The position numbers and the translations under genes were made by a program. Of a stretch of DNA of 64,000 nt, positions 16,915-26,792 are shown in pieces (position 1 is the first letter of the stretch; each line of letters starts with the position of its first letter). This stretch comes from Gulosibacter molinativorax (GTDB taxonomy: Bacteria > Actinomycetota > Actinomycetes > Actinomycetales > Microbacteriaceae): contig NZ_CP028426.1 of assembly GCF_003010915.2 (NCBI RefSeq), positions 2,046,001-2,110,000 of the forward strand. The letters are read 5' to 3'. Under the pieces are notes generated by a model that was not told the DNA's origin, did not search any database, and was given only the letters and a program-made list of their open reading frames with translations.

Positions 16915-17823
16915 TCAGCTCTTCACGCCGCCGGCGGTGAGCCCCGAGACAATGCGCCGTTGGAAAATCAGCACCATGATCACGAGCGGAATCGTCACGA
17001 GCGTCCCCGCAGCCATCACCGCGGCATATGGCTGCTCGAACGCATTATCACCAGAGAATCGCGCGATCGCCACGGTCACCGGCTCGGTGGAGCTATTGGA
17101 TAGCTGGCTCGCGAGCATGTACTCGTTCCATGATGCGATGAACGCAAGGATCGCGGTCGTGAAGAGCGCGGGCGCGGCAAGCGGCAGGATGACCTTGAGA
17201 AATGCCTGGCCACGCGATGCCCCGTCGACGCGCGCTGCCTCCTCCAGTTCCCACGGCAGGTCGTTCAGGAACGACGTGAGGGTGTAGATCGTGAGCGGCA
17301 GCGCGAATGACACGTTCGGGATGATGAGCGCCTGATAGGTGCCGATCCACCCGATGTCGGTGAAGAGTTGGAACAGTGGAGTCACGAGCGCGACGCCGGG
17401 AAACATCGAGGCACCCAGGATGATGCCGGTCACGAAGTTCTTCCCGCGGAAGTTCAGGCGTGCGAGCGCATACGACACGGTAATGCCGAGCGCCAGCGCG
17501 ATCGCCGTGGTGGTCAGGCCGATGATGAGCGAGTTACCGATCGCGGCGAGGAAATTATTGCCCTTGTCGGTCGCGAGCGCGGCCTCGAAATTGTCGAGCG
17601 TCACGTACGTGGGCCAGAACGTCGGGTCGAACGTGTGCGACTTCTCGCGAAAGGCCGTGATGACCATCCAGTAGAAGGGCAGGAGCCCCCAAGCCAGGAT
17701 GAGCACGACGCCGAGATATGCGCCCCAGCCGTTCTCGGGCCGACGCCGGTGGACGACCGGCTTCTCACGCCTTGCCCCGGCGGGTGTTCCCGTCCCGGCG
17801 GGGGTTCCCGTGCCCGCGGTCAT
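16915..17823 (-). CDS. Carbohydrate ABC transporter permease (MalG type)
   Basis: A 302-residue inner-membrane permease with six helices. It has the binding-protein-dependent permease EAA loop (EEAARVDGASRGQAFLKVILPLAAPAL), through which it contacts the ATPase. The N terminus is a Thr/Gly/Pro/Ala repeat encoded by duplicated 15-18-bp DNA units (17779-17820). It overlaps the upstream permease gene by 4 bp (ATGA), indicating coupled translation. Confidence 0.88.
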   Translation of the reverse strand: MTAGTGTPAGTGTPAGARREKPVVHRRRPENGWGAYLGVVLILAWGLLPFYWMVITAFREKSHTFDPTFWPTYVTLDNFEAALATDKGNNFLAAIGNSLIIGLTTTAIALALGITVSYALARLNFRGKNFVTGIILGASMFPGVALVTPLFQLFTDIGWIGTYQALIIPNVSFALPLTIYTLTSFLNDLPWELEEAARVDGASRGQAFLKVILPLAAPALFTTAILAFIASWNEYMLASQLSNSSTEPVTVAIARFSGDNAFEQPYAAVMAAGTLVTIPLVIMVLIFQRRIVSGLTAGGVKS

Positions 17824-18941
17824 GTCGATCCCCCGTTCGATATCGTCGACTCTGGCTTGGTCTTCGACTCTGTCTTTGCCCCGGGCTCTGGCTCTGTCCC
17901 CGGCCCTGGCTTGCCTCGCGGCGCGACCGCCGCATCCACATCGCCCTTGCGTGTGGCCTCCTGCGTGCGCACCGCGTTCGCGCCCAGCACCTTTACCATG
18001 AGGAATGCGACGGCGAAGATCAGTAGGAACACGATCGTCGAGAGCGCCGAGGCACTATTGAAGTTGCCCTGCCGCATGTCGGCGACCACGAGGATGGATA
18101 TGGTCGCGACGGGACTCGAGCTGTCCGTCCCCGAGAGGATTGCCGGAAGGTCGTACATTCGCAGCGCATCCAGGACCCGAAAGAGCAGCGCGACCATGAG
18201 CGCCGGTTTGACGAGCGGGAGCGTGATCTGCCGAAACCGCTGCCACGCGTTTGCTCCGTCGATTCGGGCGGCCTCGTACACATCCTTCGGGATCATCTGG
18301 AGCCCCGCGAGGATGAGCAGTGCCATGAACGGCGTCGTCTTCCATACATCCGCCACGATCACCGCGAAGCGCGATGCCCATGGATCGGTCGTCCACGAGA
18401 TATCCGTGCCGAACAGGGTATTCACGATGCCCTTCTCGGCGAAGATGAAGTACCAGAGCTTGGCCGTCACCGCAGTCGGGATCGCCCACGGGATGAGGAC
18501 GCTCGCGCGCAGGAGCGAGCGTCCCACGATGTTGCGCGACATGATCAGCGCCATGAGGAAACCGAGCACGGTTTCGAGGCTCACCGTCACGACCGTGAAG
18601 AACAGCGTGACCCAGACTGAGGACCAGAAGTCGGCACCGACCGTGCCCGTAGGGCAGCTGTTGACTCCCGTGCCGCAGTCTTGCAGCAGCCACTTGGCGT
18701 AGTGCGCGAGGCCCGCGAAACCGCCCTCTGTGAACATCCCGGTCTCCGGGTCGATCCCCCGGTCCGACTGGAACGAGAGCGTGATCGCGCGGATGACCGG
18801 ATAGCCGATGATGATCGCGAGTACCGCCATCGACGGCAGCACGAGCCACGCCGCTTTGCGAGAATCCCACTTGGTTTGGCGCTGCACCGGTGGGATGCTG
18901 CGGTCGATCTTCGGCCGGCTCGAGGTTCGCGTGGTGCTCAT
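17820..18941 (-). CDS. Carbohydrate ABC transporter permease (MalF type)
   Basis: A 373-residue permease, partner of the MalG-type subunit. The first helix follows a charged N-terminal tail (KAAWLVLPSMAVLAIIIGYPVIRAI) and the EAA motif is YEAARIDGANAWQRFRQITLPLVKP. The C-terminal tail is a low-complexity Pro/Glu/Lys/Thr repeat of about 35 residues, unusual for the family and encoded by CTCTGG/TCTGTC-type DNA repeats. Start set at ATG 18941 with GGGAG upstream; 18995 would add 18 residues without a site. Confidence 0.88.
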   Translation of the reverse strand: MSTTRTSSRPKIDRSIPPVQRQTKWDSRKAAWLVLPSMAVLAIIIGYPVIRAITLSFQSDRGIDPETGMFTEGGFAGLAHYAKWLLQDCGTGVNSCPTGTVGADFWSSVWVTLFFTVVTVSLETVLGFLMALIMSRNIVGRSLLRASVLIPWAIPTAVTAKLWYFIFAEKGIVNTLFGTDISWTTDPWASRFAVIVADVWKTTPFMALLILAGLQMIPKDVYEAARIDGANAWQRFRQITLPLVKPALMVALLFRVLDALRMYDLPAILSGTDSSSPVATISILVVADMRQGNFNSASALSTIVFLLIFAVAFLMVKVLGANAVRTQEATRKGDVDAAVAPRGKPGPGTEPEPGAKTESKTKPESTISNGGST

Positions 18942-19004
18942 CGATGGCTCCCGTTCTGCCTGCGGGTCAGGTCGTGCGTGGACCTGACCCGCCATTCGCT
19001 AGGG

Positions 19005-20279
19005 CTAGGCCGCCGCGTTCCGAATCGCGGCGGCCATGTCGGCCATCGCGTCGTCGACCGACTTACCTGCCGTGATCGCCGCGTAGGCATTGTCGTGGAT
19101 CGCCTTCGAGATCGCCGCGTAGTACGGGGTCACCGGTCGCGGCTGGGCCGTGTCGAGCGCATCCTTGAGCGTCGGTAGGTAAGGAAACTGTTCGATGAGC
19201 GCGGAATCCTCATACACGGAGGCGAGCACCGGTGGGAAGGACTGCTCGGCGAAACTCTTCTGGTTTTCCTCGCTCTGGACGAACTTGATGAAGTCGAGCG
19301 CGGTGGCCTTGTACTCCGAGAACATGTTGATGCCGTTGTTGTAGCCGCCGAGGGTCGAGGCTCCGGGACCGTCCGGGCCGACAATTGGCGCGACCTCAAA
19401 GTTACCCTTTACCTGGGATTCCTCCGCGCCTGCATTGTCGTACATGTAGGGCCAGTTATAGGCGTACATCGATTCACCGCCCACGAATGCGAGGTTCGTT
19501 TCTTCCTCCGTGAAGCTGTCGGTGCGCTGCGCGATTTCACCCGCGGCATACGCATCCACGAGCGACTGCAGCCCTGCCTTCGCGCCCGCTTCCTCGACGA
19601 GCGGCGTCGAACCGTCCTCATCCACGACCGCCCCACCGTTGGCGTTAATCGCCTGGGTGGTCTGCACGGTCAGGCCCTCGTAGTTCTTGAGCTGGAGCAC
19701 GAGGCAGTCGACTCCCGCTTCCTCAGCGGCCCCGCAGGAATCGATGAGCTCGGTCCACGTTGCGGGTGCCTTGTCAACGAGGTCGGTTCGGTAGTAGAGC
19801 AGCTGGGCGTTCGTGTTCTGCGGCCCGGCGTAGAGCGTGCCCATGTAGGTCGCCGAATCGACGGTCGCGGGTAGCAGCCCGGTGGTGTCCAGGGCGAGGT
19901 CGCCCTCGAGCGGTTGCAACCAGCCGTTGGCCGCGAACTCCGCGGTCCACGTGACGTCGAGCGCCATGACGTCGTAGTCGCCGCTATTCGCCTGCAGCGA
20001 CTGCACGAGGGTCTCGCGCTGCTGATCCGCTTCCTGCGGCAGTTCGCTCAGCGTCACCTCTTCGTCGGGATGCTCGGCGTTCCAGGCCTCGATGATCGGC
20101 ACGAGTTTGCCGGTGTCGTTCGCGCCCATCGCGAAAGTGATCGGGCCGCGTTCCGCCGCCGCCGTCTCACCGCCACCGGCACCCGTTTCACCCGGAGACC
20201 CGCTGGCGCATCCCGCGAGCGCGAGGGCCGTGGCGCCGAACAGCGCGATCGCGCTCTTCACTGCAATTCTGGATTTCAT
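19005..20279 (-). CDS. ABC sugar-binding lipoprotein (family 1 solute-binding protein)
   Basis: A 424-residue extracellular binding protein. Lipobox LAGC gives lipidated Cys24. The mature protein is a family-1 carbohydrate-binding fold (ITFAMGANDTG, ALDVTWTAEFAANGWLQPL, YNWPYMYDNA, GGYNNGINMFSEYKATALDFIKF). The overall pattern resembles trehalose/maltose-binding proteins (ThuE/LpqY group); this assignment is tentative. It is transcribed ahead of the two permease genes and after the ATPase gene. Confidence 0.88.
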   Translation of the reverse strand: MKSRIAVKSAIALFGATALALAGCASGSPGETGAGGGETAAAERGPITFAMGANDTGKLVPIIEAWNAEHPDEEVTLSELPQEADQQRETLVQSLQANSGDYDVMALDVTWTAEFAANGWLQPLEGDLALDTTGLLPATVDSATYMGTLYAGPQNTNAQLLYYRTDLVDKAPATWTELIDSCGAAEEAGVDCLVLQLKNYEGLTVQTTQAINANGGAVVDEDGSTPLVEEAGAKAGLQSLVDAYAAGEIAQRTDSFTEEETNLAFVGGESMYAYNWPYMYDNAGAEESQVKGNFEVAPIVGPDGPGASTLGGYNNGINMFSEYKATALDFIKFVQSEENQKSFAEQSFPPVLASVYEDSALIEQFPYLPTLKDALDTAQPRPVTPYYAAISKAIHDNAYAAITAGKSVDDAMADMAAAIRNAAA

Positions 20280-20415
20280 CTTCGATCGTTCCTTCTTCTC
20301 GATGGGTCCGCGACATTGCGGTACTCGGATTGGGTTCTCGTTCGATTGCGGTGTTCAGGTGGAGGGGCGTTGGTTCAGGGATGCGCCGGTCGCCCCCGTC
20401 GGATGGGTCGGCAAG

Positions 20416-21480
<1,065 letters not shown>

Positions 21481-21617
21481 GACCTACCCCCTGCCTCGGC
21501 ATCCTTGCCGCACAGACGTTTGCGTTCGTGGCTACCCTACTCCGATTTTCGGTTTTCGGTGCCATTTTGGCTGATCGGCACACAGAATCGCAGCTGCGTG
21601 CCGATCTCGCCGCAGCC

Positions 21618-22721
21618 CTACTCGGCCATCATTTCGCGCACGAGCGGGATGACCTTCGTGCCGTACAGCTCGAGCGAGTGCATCAGGAGTTCGTGCGGCA
21701 TGGGGCCGTTCGAGTACTTGAGGTCGAATCGCTCTGCGCCGAGGGCCTTCATACCGGTGACGATCTTGCGCGCGACGGTCTCGGGCGAGCCGACCAGCAG
21801 CGCGCCGTGATTCGCCTCCTGCTCGTACTCGCCGCGGCCCATTGCGGGCCAACCGCGGTCGCGGCCGACGCGGTCTCGACCGATCTTGAAGTAGGGGTAC
21901 AGCTGCTCGCGCGCTTCCTCATCGGTATCGGCGACGTGGCCCGGCGAGTGATAGCCGACGTGCGCCTCGGTGTGCCCGTAGTGCGCCTGCGCCTCGCGAT
22001 ACACCCGCGCGAACGGCGCGAAACGCTCGGCGGAACCGCCGATGATCGCCAGCATGAGCGGGAAGTCGTACTTCGCGGTACGGACGACGGACTGCGGGGA
22101 CCCGCCGACCGCGACCCAGGTCGGGAAGGTCCGCTTCCCCTCTCCCTCCGGCGTCTCGAGCGGCGGATAGATCGGCTGATCGGTGAGTGCGGCGCGAGTC
22201 GTCCCTCGCCACGTGACGGGCTCGTCCTTCGCGACGTGCGACCACAGGTCGAGCTTTTCCTCGAACAGCACCTCGTAGTCCGCGAGCGAAAGGCCGAACA
22301 GCGGGAAGGACTCGGTGAACGAGCCGCGACCCACGATGATCTCCGCGCGGCCGTTTGAGAGCGCATCCACCGTCGAGAAGCGCTCAAACACGCGAACAGG
22401 GTCGTCGGAACTCAAGACCGTCACCGCGGTGCCGAGCTTGATGCGCTCGGTCGTCGCGGCGATCGCGGCAAGCACCGTCTCCGGCGAGGACACCGCGTAG
22501 TCGTCGCGGTGGTGCTCGCCGATCCCGATCACGTCGATGCCCACGCGGTCCGCGAGCTGCGCCTGCTCGAGCACGTTCCGTATCGTCTGGGCATGCGTGA
22601 TCGGCTTGCCGTCCGAACCCACGGCCAGGTCACCGAACGTATCGATGCCGAGGATGAGGTCCTCCGGCGCGGTCGACGGGAAATTCGTGGTGGTCTGATC
22701 CGACTCGCCCTGCGCGCTCAT
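21618..22721 (-). CDS. LLM-class flavin-dependent oxidoreductase
   Basis: A 367-residue bacterial-luciferase-like TIM-barrel protein. Family features are EHHRDDYAVSSPETVLAAIAATTERIKLGTAVTVLSS split over residues 70-110, GRAEIIVGRGSF, and the C-terminal LLVGSPETVARKIV. Such enzymes use FMNH2 or F420 with unknown substrates. Start placed at ATG 22721 (AAGGAGCC upstream); the open frame extends to 22922 but that stretch is intergenic in character. It is divergent from the hpa operon and upstream of the ABC ATPase gene. Confidence 0.85.
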   Translation of the reverse strand: MSAQGESDQTTTNFPSTAPEDLILGIDTFGDLAVGSDGKPITHAQTIRNVLEQAQLADRVGIDVIGIGEHHRDDYAVSSPETVLAAIAATTERIKLGTAVTVLSSDDPVRVFERFSTVDALSNGRAEIIVGRGSFTESFPLFGLSLADYEVLFEEKLDLWSHVAKDEPVTWRGTTRAALTDQPIYPPLETPEGEGKRTFPTWVAVGGSPQSVVRTAKYDFPLMLAIIGGSAERFAPFARVYREAQAHYGHTEAHVGYHSPGHVADTDEEAREQLYPYFKIGRDRVGRDRGWPAMGRGEYEQEANHGALLVGSPETVARKIVTGMKALGAERFDLKYSNGPMPHELLMHSLELYGTKVIPLVREMMAE

Positions 22722-23001
22722 GCCAGGCTCCTTTTCGCTTGAACTCGATGCACTCTTCGATGCATTTTCATATACATAGGTGAACCACCGCCAGAACACC
22801 GCTATTCCCCGCATCCCGCAGGACCGACCGGGCGGCAGTGACGGGAGGCAACGACACTCTGATTTCCCTAAGGGAAGCGCGTAAGACTGAGAACCCACCC
22901 CGACCAGAGCCCGAAAATCCACTGATCCCAGCCCACAACGACGCGGGCTCGCAGCCGACTCTCAGGTTCAGAGAATTCACCTCTTGCGTGGCGCGCGGGA
23001 T

Positions 23002-23021
23002 CGTATATCATTTCGTATATC
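23002..23021. promoter_or_regulatory. Putative GntR operator of the hpa operon
   Basis: CGTATATCATTTCGTATATC contains two direct CGTATATC half-sites, about 47 bp before the FAH-RraA start. A 15-mer overlapping it (GCGGGATCGTATATC, 22995-23009) recurs exactly on the other strand at 48102-48116. The GntR gene at 24529 is the natural candidate binder. Confidence 0.6.
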
Positions 23022-23068
23022 TAACCGGTACCGCCGGTAAATACATTGCAACGACGCGAAGGGAAGCC

Positions 23069-24532
23069 ATGTCGATCGACTTCACCGCACGTGAGAACCG
23101 ACCAGGCAAGATCATTGCCCTCCACCTCAACTACCCATCTCGCATCGCGCAGCGTGGCCGCTCGCCGAAGTTCCCCGGCTACTTCATCAAGGCCGGCACC
23201 TCGATCGCGAACACCGGCGACACCATCGAGCGCCCCAAGGGCACCGAGCTCCTCGCCTACGAGGGTGAGATCGCGCTGATCATCGGCGAGACCACCCGCC
23301 GTGTCAGCCCCGAAGAGGGCTGGTCGAGGGTTTCGGGTATCACCGCCGCGAACGACTGGGGCCTCTACGACCTCCGTCACGCCGACAAGGGCTCGAATGT
23401 CAAGAACAAGTCCGGCGACGGCTACACCCCGCTCGGCCCCGAGGTCATCCCGGCCGAGGGTCTCGACCCCAAGGCCCTGCGCGTACGCACCTGGGTCAAC
23501 GGCAACCTCGTGCAAGACGACGACACCTCGGGCCTCGTCTTCCCCTTCGGCCAGCTCGTGGCCGACCTCAGCCAGCTGATGACCCTCGAAGCCGGCGACA
23601 TCATCCTCACCGGCACCCCCGCGGGTTCGTCGGTGGCGCAACCCGGCGACGTCGTCGAGGTCGAGGTGGATGCACCCACCGCTCCTGGCGCACCGTCGAC
23701 CGGCCGCCTCGTCACCAACGTCGTCGAGTCGGAATTCGACATGGCCGCATTCGGCGCCCAGCCGCAGGTTGACGACAACCAGCGCGCCGAGGCGTGGGGC
23801 TCCCGCGAGGCCGCCGGCCTTCCCGCCGAGCGCAGCACCATCACGGATGAGCTTCGCGCGAAGGTCGAGCAGGTCGCGGTCGCGACGCTCTCGGCACAGC
23901 TGCGCAAGCGCGGCCTGAACAACGTCTCGATCGACGGCCCGACGCTCAACCACCCCGGCCGCCGCATCCTCGGCTACGCCAAGACTCTGCGCTATGTCCC
24001 GAACCGCGAGGACCTCTTCAAGTCCCACGGCGGTGGCTACAACGCACAGAAGCGCGCGATGGATTCGGTCAAGCCCGGCGACGTCGTCGTCATGGAGGCT
24101 CGCGGCGAGAAGGGCACCGGCACGCTCGGTGACGTCCTCGCGATGCGCGCCAAGGTGCTCGGGGCGACCGGCATCATCACCGACGGCGGCGTGCGCGACT
24201 CGGCCGCGGTGGCCGAGGTCGACATCCCCGTGTACTCCAACGGCTCGCACCCCGCAGTGCTCGGCCGCCGCCACGTCCCGTGGGAGGTCGACGGCACGAT
24301 CGCGTGCGGTGGTACCACGGTGCAGCCCGGCGACATCATCGTCGGTGACGACGACGGCGTCATCGTCATCCCGCCTGCCCTCTTCGAGGAGGTCGTCAAC
24401 GACGGCTTCGAGCAGGAGCAGCAGGATGCGTGGGTCTATGAGCAGGTCAAGGCTGGCAACAAGGTCGACGGTCTGTTCCCGCCGAACGCCGAATGGAAAG
24501 CCAAGTACGAAGCCTGGAAGCAGAGCCGATGA
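23069..24532 (+). CDS. FAH-domain / RraA-domain fusion, HpaG-like
   Basis: A 487-residue fusion. Residues 1-225 are a fumarylacetoacetate-hydrolase fold (FPGYFIKAGTSIANTGD, YEGEIALIIGE, VFPFGQLVADLSQLMTLEAGDIILTGTPAG). Residues about 255-487 are an RraA-like/HMG-aldolase fold (GPTLNHPGRRILGYAKTLR, VVVMEARGEKGTGTLGDVLA, GIITDGGVRDSAAV, GDDDGVIVIPP). E. coli HpaG has two FAH halves (isomerase and decarboxylase). Here the second half is replaced by a fold known for oxaloacetate decarboxylation and retro-aldol chemistry. It leads an operon with gntR, hpaE and hpaD, so homoprotocatechuate catabolism is the likely role. ATG 23069 has GAAGGGA upstream. Confidence 0.85.
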   Translation: MSIDFTARENRPGKIIALHLNYPSRIAQRGRSPKFPGYFIKAGTSIANTGDTIERPKGTELLAYEGEIALIIGETTRRVSPEEGWSRVSGITAANDWGLYDLRHADKGSNVKNKSGDGYTPLGPEVIPAEGLDPKALRVRTWVNGNLVQDDDTSGLVFPFGQLVADLSQLMTLEAGDIILTGTPAGSSVAQPGDVVEVEVDAPTAPGAPSTGRLVTNVVESEFDMAAFGAQPQVDDNQRAEAWGSREAAGLPAERSTITDELRAKVEQVAVATLSAQLRKRGLNNVSIDGPTLNHPGRRILGYAKTLRYVPNREDLFKSHGGGYNAQKRAMDSVKPGDVVVMEARGEKGTGTLGDVLAMRAKVLGATGIITDGGVRDSAAVAEVDIPVYSNGSHPAVLGRRHVPWEVDGTIACGGTTVQPGDIIVGDDDGVIVIPPALFEEVVNDGFEQEQQDAWVYEQVKAGNKVDGLFPPNAEWKAKYEAWKQSR

Positions 24533-25248
24533 GTTCCCCGCGAGCCGCTGCCGCCGAACCCTCGAAGTCGCAGCAGGCGTATAACTACCTGCGCGAGCGC
24601 ATCACCTCGGGGGCGTTCGGCCCCGGATACCGCCTGGTATTGGGTCAGATCGCGCAGGAACTCGGGTTTTCGACGGTGCCGGTTCGCGAGGCCATCCGGA
24701 TGCTCGAGGCCGAGGGTGCCGTCACCTTCGTCCACAACGTGGGCGCCCAGGTGACGATGCTCAACAGCGACGTCTATCACGAGACGATGGAGACCCTGAG
24801 TCTCGTGGAGGGCTTCGCGACCGCGAAGTCGGCACCGAACCTCACGACCGAGGATCTCGCACAGGCCCGCGAAATCAACGCCAAGATGCGCGCGCTCACC
24901 GAATCGGACACGCTCGACGCGACCGAGTTCACCCGACTGAACCAGGAGTTCCACACGGTGCTGTTCCAGCACTGCGAAAACTCCCACGTCTCGGACCTCG
25001 TGCGCCGCGGTTGGCACCGCCTCGAGACCATGCGCGAATCCTCGTTCGCCTTCGTCCCTGGCCGCTCACTCGAGTCCGTCGACGAGCACGAAGCGCTCGT
25101 CGAACTGATCGAGTCCGGAGCGAGCGAAACCGAGGTCGAGGAAAAGGCGCGAGAGCACCGGCTCAACACGATGAACGCGGTCCTCAGCTCCCTCGAAGCC
25201 AAATCTTCCCGTTCATCCCAAACTTCATCTCCACAACCAACCAAGTAA
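24529..25248 (+). CDS. GntR-family (FCD-type) transcriptional regulator
   Basis: A 239-residue regulator. The GntR winged helix (about 12-80) includes YNYLRERITSGAFGPGYRLVLGQIAQELGFSTVPVREAIRMLEAEGAV. An all-helical FCD-type ligand domain follows (LNQEFHTVLF with its metal/ligand His, then EHEALVELIESG). Its ATG overlaps the fusion gene stop by 4 bp (ATGA), so it is made together with the enzymes. It is probably the operon's own repressor, binding the CGTATATC-type site at 23002, with a pathway intermediate as effector (inference). Confidence 0.85.
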   Translation: MSSPRAAAAEPSKSQQAYNYLRERITSGAFGPGYRLVLGQIAQELGFSTVPVREAIRMLEAEGAVTFVHNVGAQVTMLNSDVYHETMETLSLVEGFATAKSAPNLTTEDLAQAREINAKMRALTESDTLDATEFTRLNQEFHTVLFQHCENSHVSDLVRRGWHRLETMRESSFAFVPGRSLESVDEHEALVELIESGASETEVEEKAREHRLNTMNAVLSSLEAKSSRSSQTSSPQPTK

Positions 25249-25258
25249 GGAAAATCGC

Positions 25259-26752
25259 ATGACTACTCGTCCCGCTGATCTCCCCAGCCACATCCAGCTC
25301 TACATCAACGGTGAATACCTCGACGCCAAGTCGGGCAAGACCTTCGACGTCATCAACCCCGCCACCAACGAGACCTACATGACGGCCGCGTCGGGTGACA
25401 AGGAAGACGTCGACCTCGCGGTCGCCGCAGCGAAGCACGCCTTCGACCACGGCCCCTGGGCCAAGATGCTGAACCGCGACCGCTCGCGTGTGCTGCACAA
25501 GATCGCCGACATCATCGAGACGCGCGACGAGCGCCTCGCACTCATCGAGAGCTGGGACTCGGGTCTGCCGATCACGCAGGCCAAGGGCCAGGCACGCCGT
25601 GCCGCCGAGAACTTCCGCTTCTTCGCCGACCTCATCGTGGCGCAGCACGACAACGCTTTCCGCGTTCCGGGCCGCCAGGTCAACTACGTGAACCGCAAGC
25701 CGATCGGTGTTGCAGGCCTCATCACCCCGTGGAACGTTCCCTTCATGCAGGAGTCGTGGAAGCTCGCTCCCGCGATTGCGACCGGTAACAGCGTCGTGCT
25801 GAAGCCCGCGAGCTACACCCCGCTCTCGGCCGCCCTGTGGCCCGAGATCTTCGAAGAGGCCGGCCTCCCCAAGGGTGTCTTCAACCTCATCCTCGGCGGC
25901 GGTGGCACCGCAGGTGACGCACTCGTCAAGCACCCGGATGTTCCGCTCATCTCGTTCACCGGTGACAGCTCGACCGGCGCAACCCTCTCGACCAACGCCG
26001 CACCGATGCTCAAGGGCCTTTCGCTCGAGCTCGGCGGCAAGAGCCCTTCGGTTGTGTTCGCGGACGCCGACCTCGAAGAGGCGCTCGACGCCACCGTCTT
26101 CAGCGTGTTCAGCCTGAACGGCGAGCGTTGCACCGCGGGTTCGCGTGTGCTCGTCCAGCGCGACATCTACGACGACTTCATCGAGCGCTTCGCTGAGCGC
26201 GCGCGCAACATCGTTGTGGGCGAGCCTGGCGACCCCGCGACCGAGGTTGCGGCACTCGTGCACCCGAACCACTTCGACAAGGTCATGGAGTACATCGAGA
26301 TCGGTAAGGGCGAAGGTCGCCTCCTCGCCGGCGGTGGCCGCCCCGAGAACTTCCCCGAGGGTACCTACGTCGCGCCGACCGTCTTCGTTGACGTCAAGCC
26401 GGATGCACGCATCTTCCAGGAAGAGATCTTCGGCCCGGTCGTTGCGATCACGCCGTTCGACACCGACGAGGAAGCCCTCGAGCTCGCGAACAACACGAAG
26501 TACGGCCTCGCCGCATACGTGTGGACCTCGAACCTGAAGCGGGCCCACAACTTCGCCCACGCGATCGACTCCGGCATGGTGTGGCTCAACTCGAACAACG
26601 TCCGTGACCTGCGCACCCCGTTCGGTGGCGTGAAGGCCTCGGGTCTCGGCCGCGAGGGTGGCTACCGCTCGGTCGACTTCTACACGACCCAGCAGAACAT
26701 CCAGGTCACGCTCAACGAGGCACACAGCCCCCGTTTCGGCGCCGGCAAGTAA
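25259..26752 (+). CDS. hpaE: 5-carboxymethyl-2-hydroxymuconate semialdehyde dehydrogenase
   Basis: A 497-residue aldehyde dehydrogenase of normal length. Asn159 (in TPWNVPFMQESWK), general base Glu257 (LELGGKSP) and catalytic Cys291 (NGERCTAGSR) are present. It converts the ring-cleavage product of HpaD to the dicarboxylate. Assignment as HpaE rather than a generic aldehyde dehydrogenase rests on the gene immediately downstream being a clear homoprotocatechuate dioxygenase. AAGGA precedes ATG 25259, ten bases after the gntR stop. Confidence 0.88.
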   Translation: MTTRPADLPSHIQLYINGEYLDAKSGKTFDVINPATNETYMTAASGDKEDVDLAVAAAKHAFDHGPWAKMLNRDRSRVLHKIADIIETRDERLALIESWDSGLPITQAKGQARRAAENFRFFADLIVAQHDNAFRVPGRQVNYVNRKPIGVAGLITPWNVPFMQESWKLAPAIATGNSVVLKPASYTPLSAALWPEIFEEAGLPKGVFNLILGGGGTAGDALVKHPDVPLISFTGDSSTGATLSTNAAPMLKGLSLELGGKSPSVVFADADLEEALDATVFSVFSLNGERCTAGSRVLVQRDIYDDFIERFAERARNIVVGEPGDPATEVAALVHPNHFDKVMEYIEIGKGEGRLLAGGGRPENFPEGTYVAPTVFVDVKPDARIFQEEIFGPVVAITPFDTDEEALELANNTKYGLAAYVWTSNLKRAHNFAHAIDSGMVWLNSNNVRDLRTPFGGVKASGLGREGGYRSVDFYTTQQNIQVTLNEAHSPRFGAGK

Positions 26753-26792
26753 CCCATACCCCAGCAATTCTGTAACTCAAGGAAGAAGAACA

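Noticed and set aside
22764..22785. Possible third GntR-type operator before the LLM gene (ATGCATTTTCATATACAT)
   Set aside because: Only one half resembles the CGTATATC sites and the spacing differs, so the evidence is too weak to list as an operator.
22722..22922. 67-residue N-terminal extension of the LLM oxidoreductase
   Set aside because: A strong AAGGAGCC before ATG 22721, family N terminus at that point, and intergenic composition upstream.
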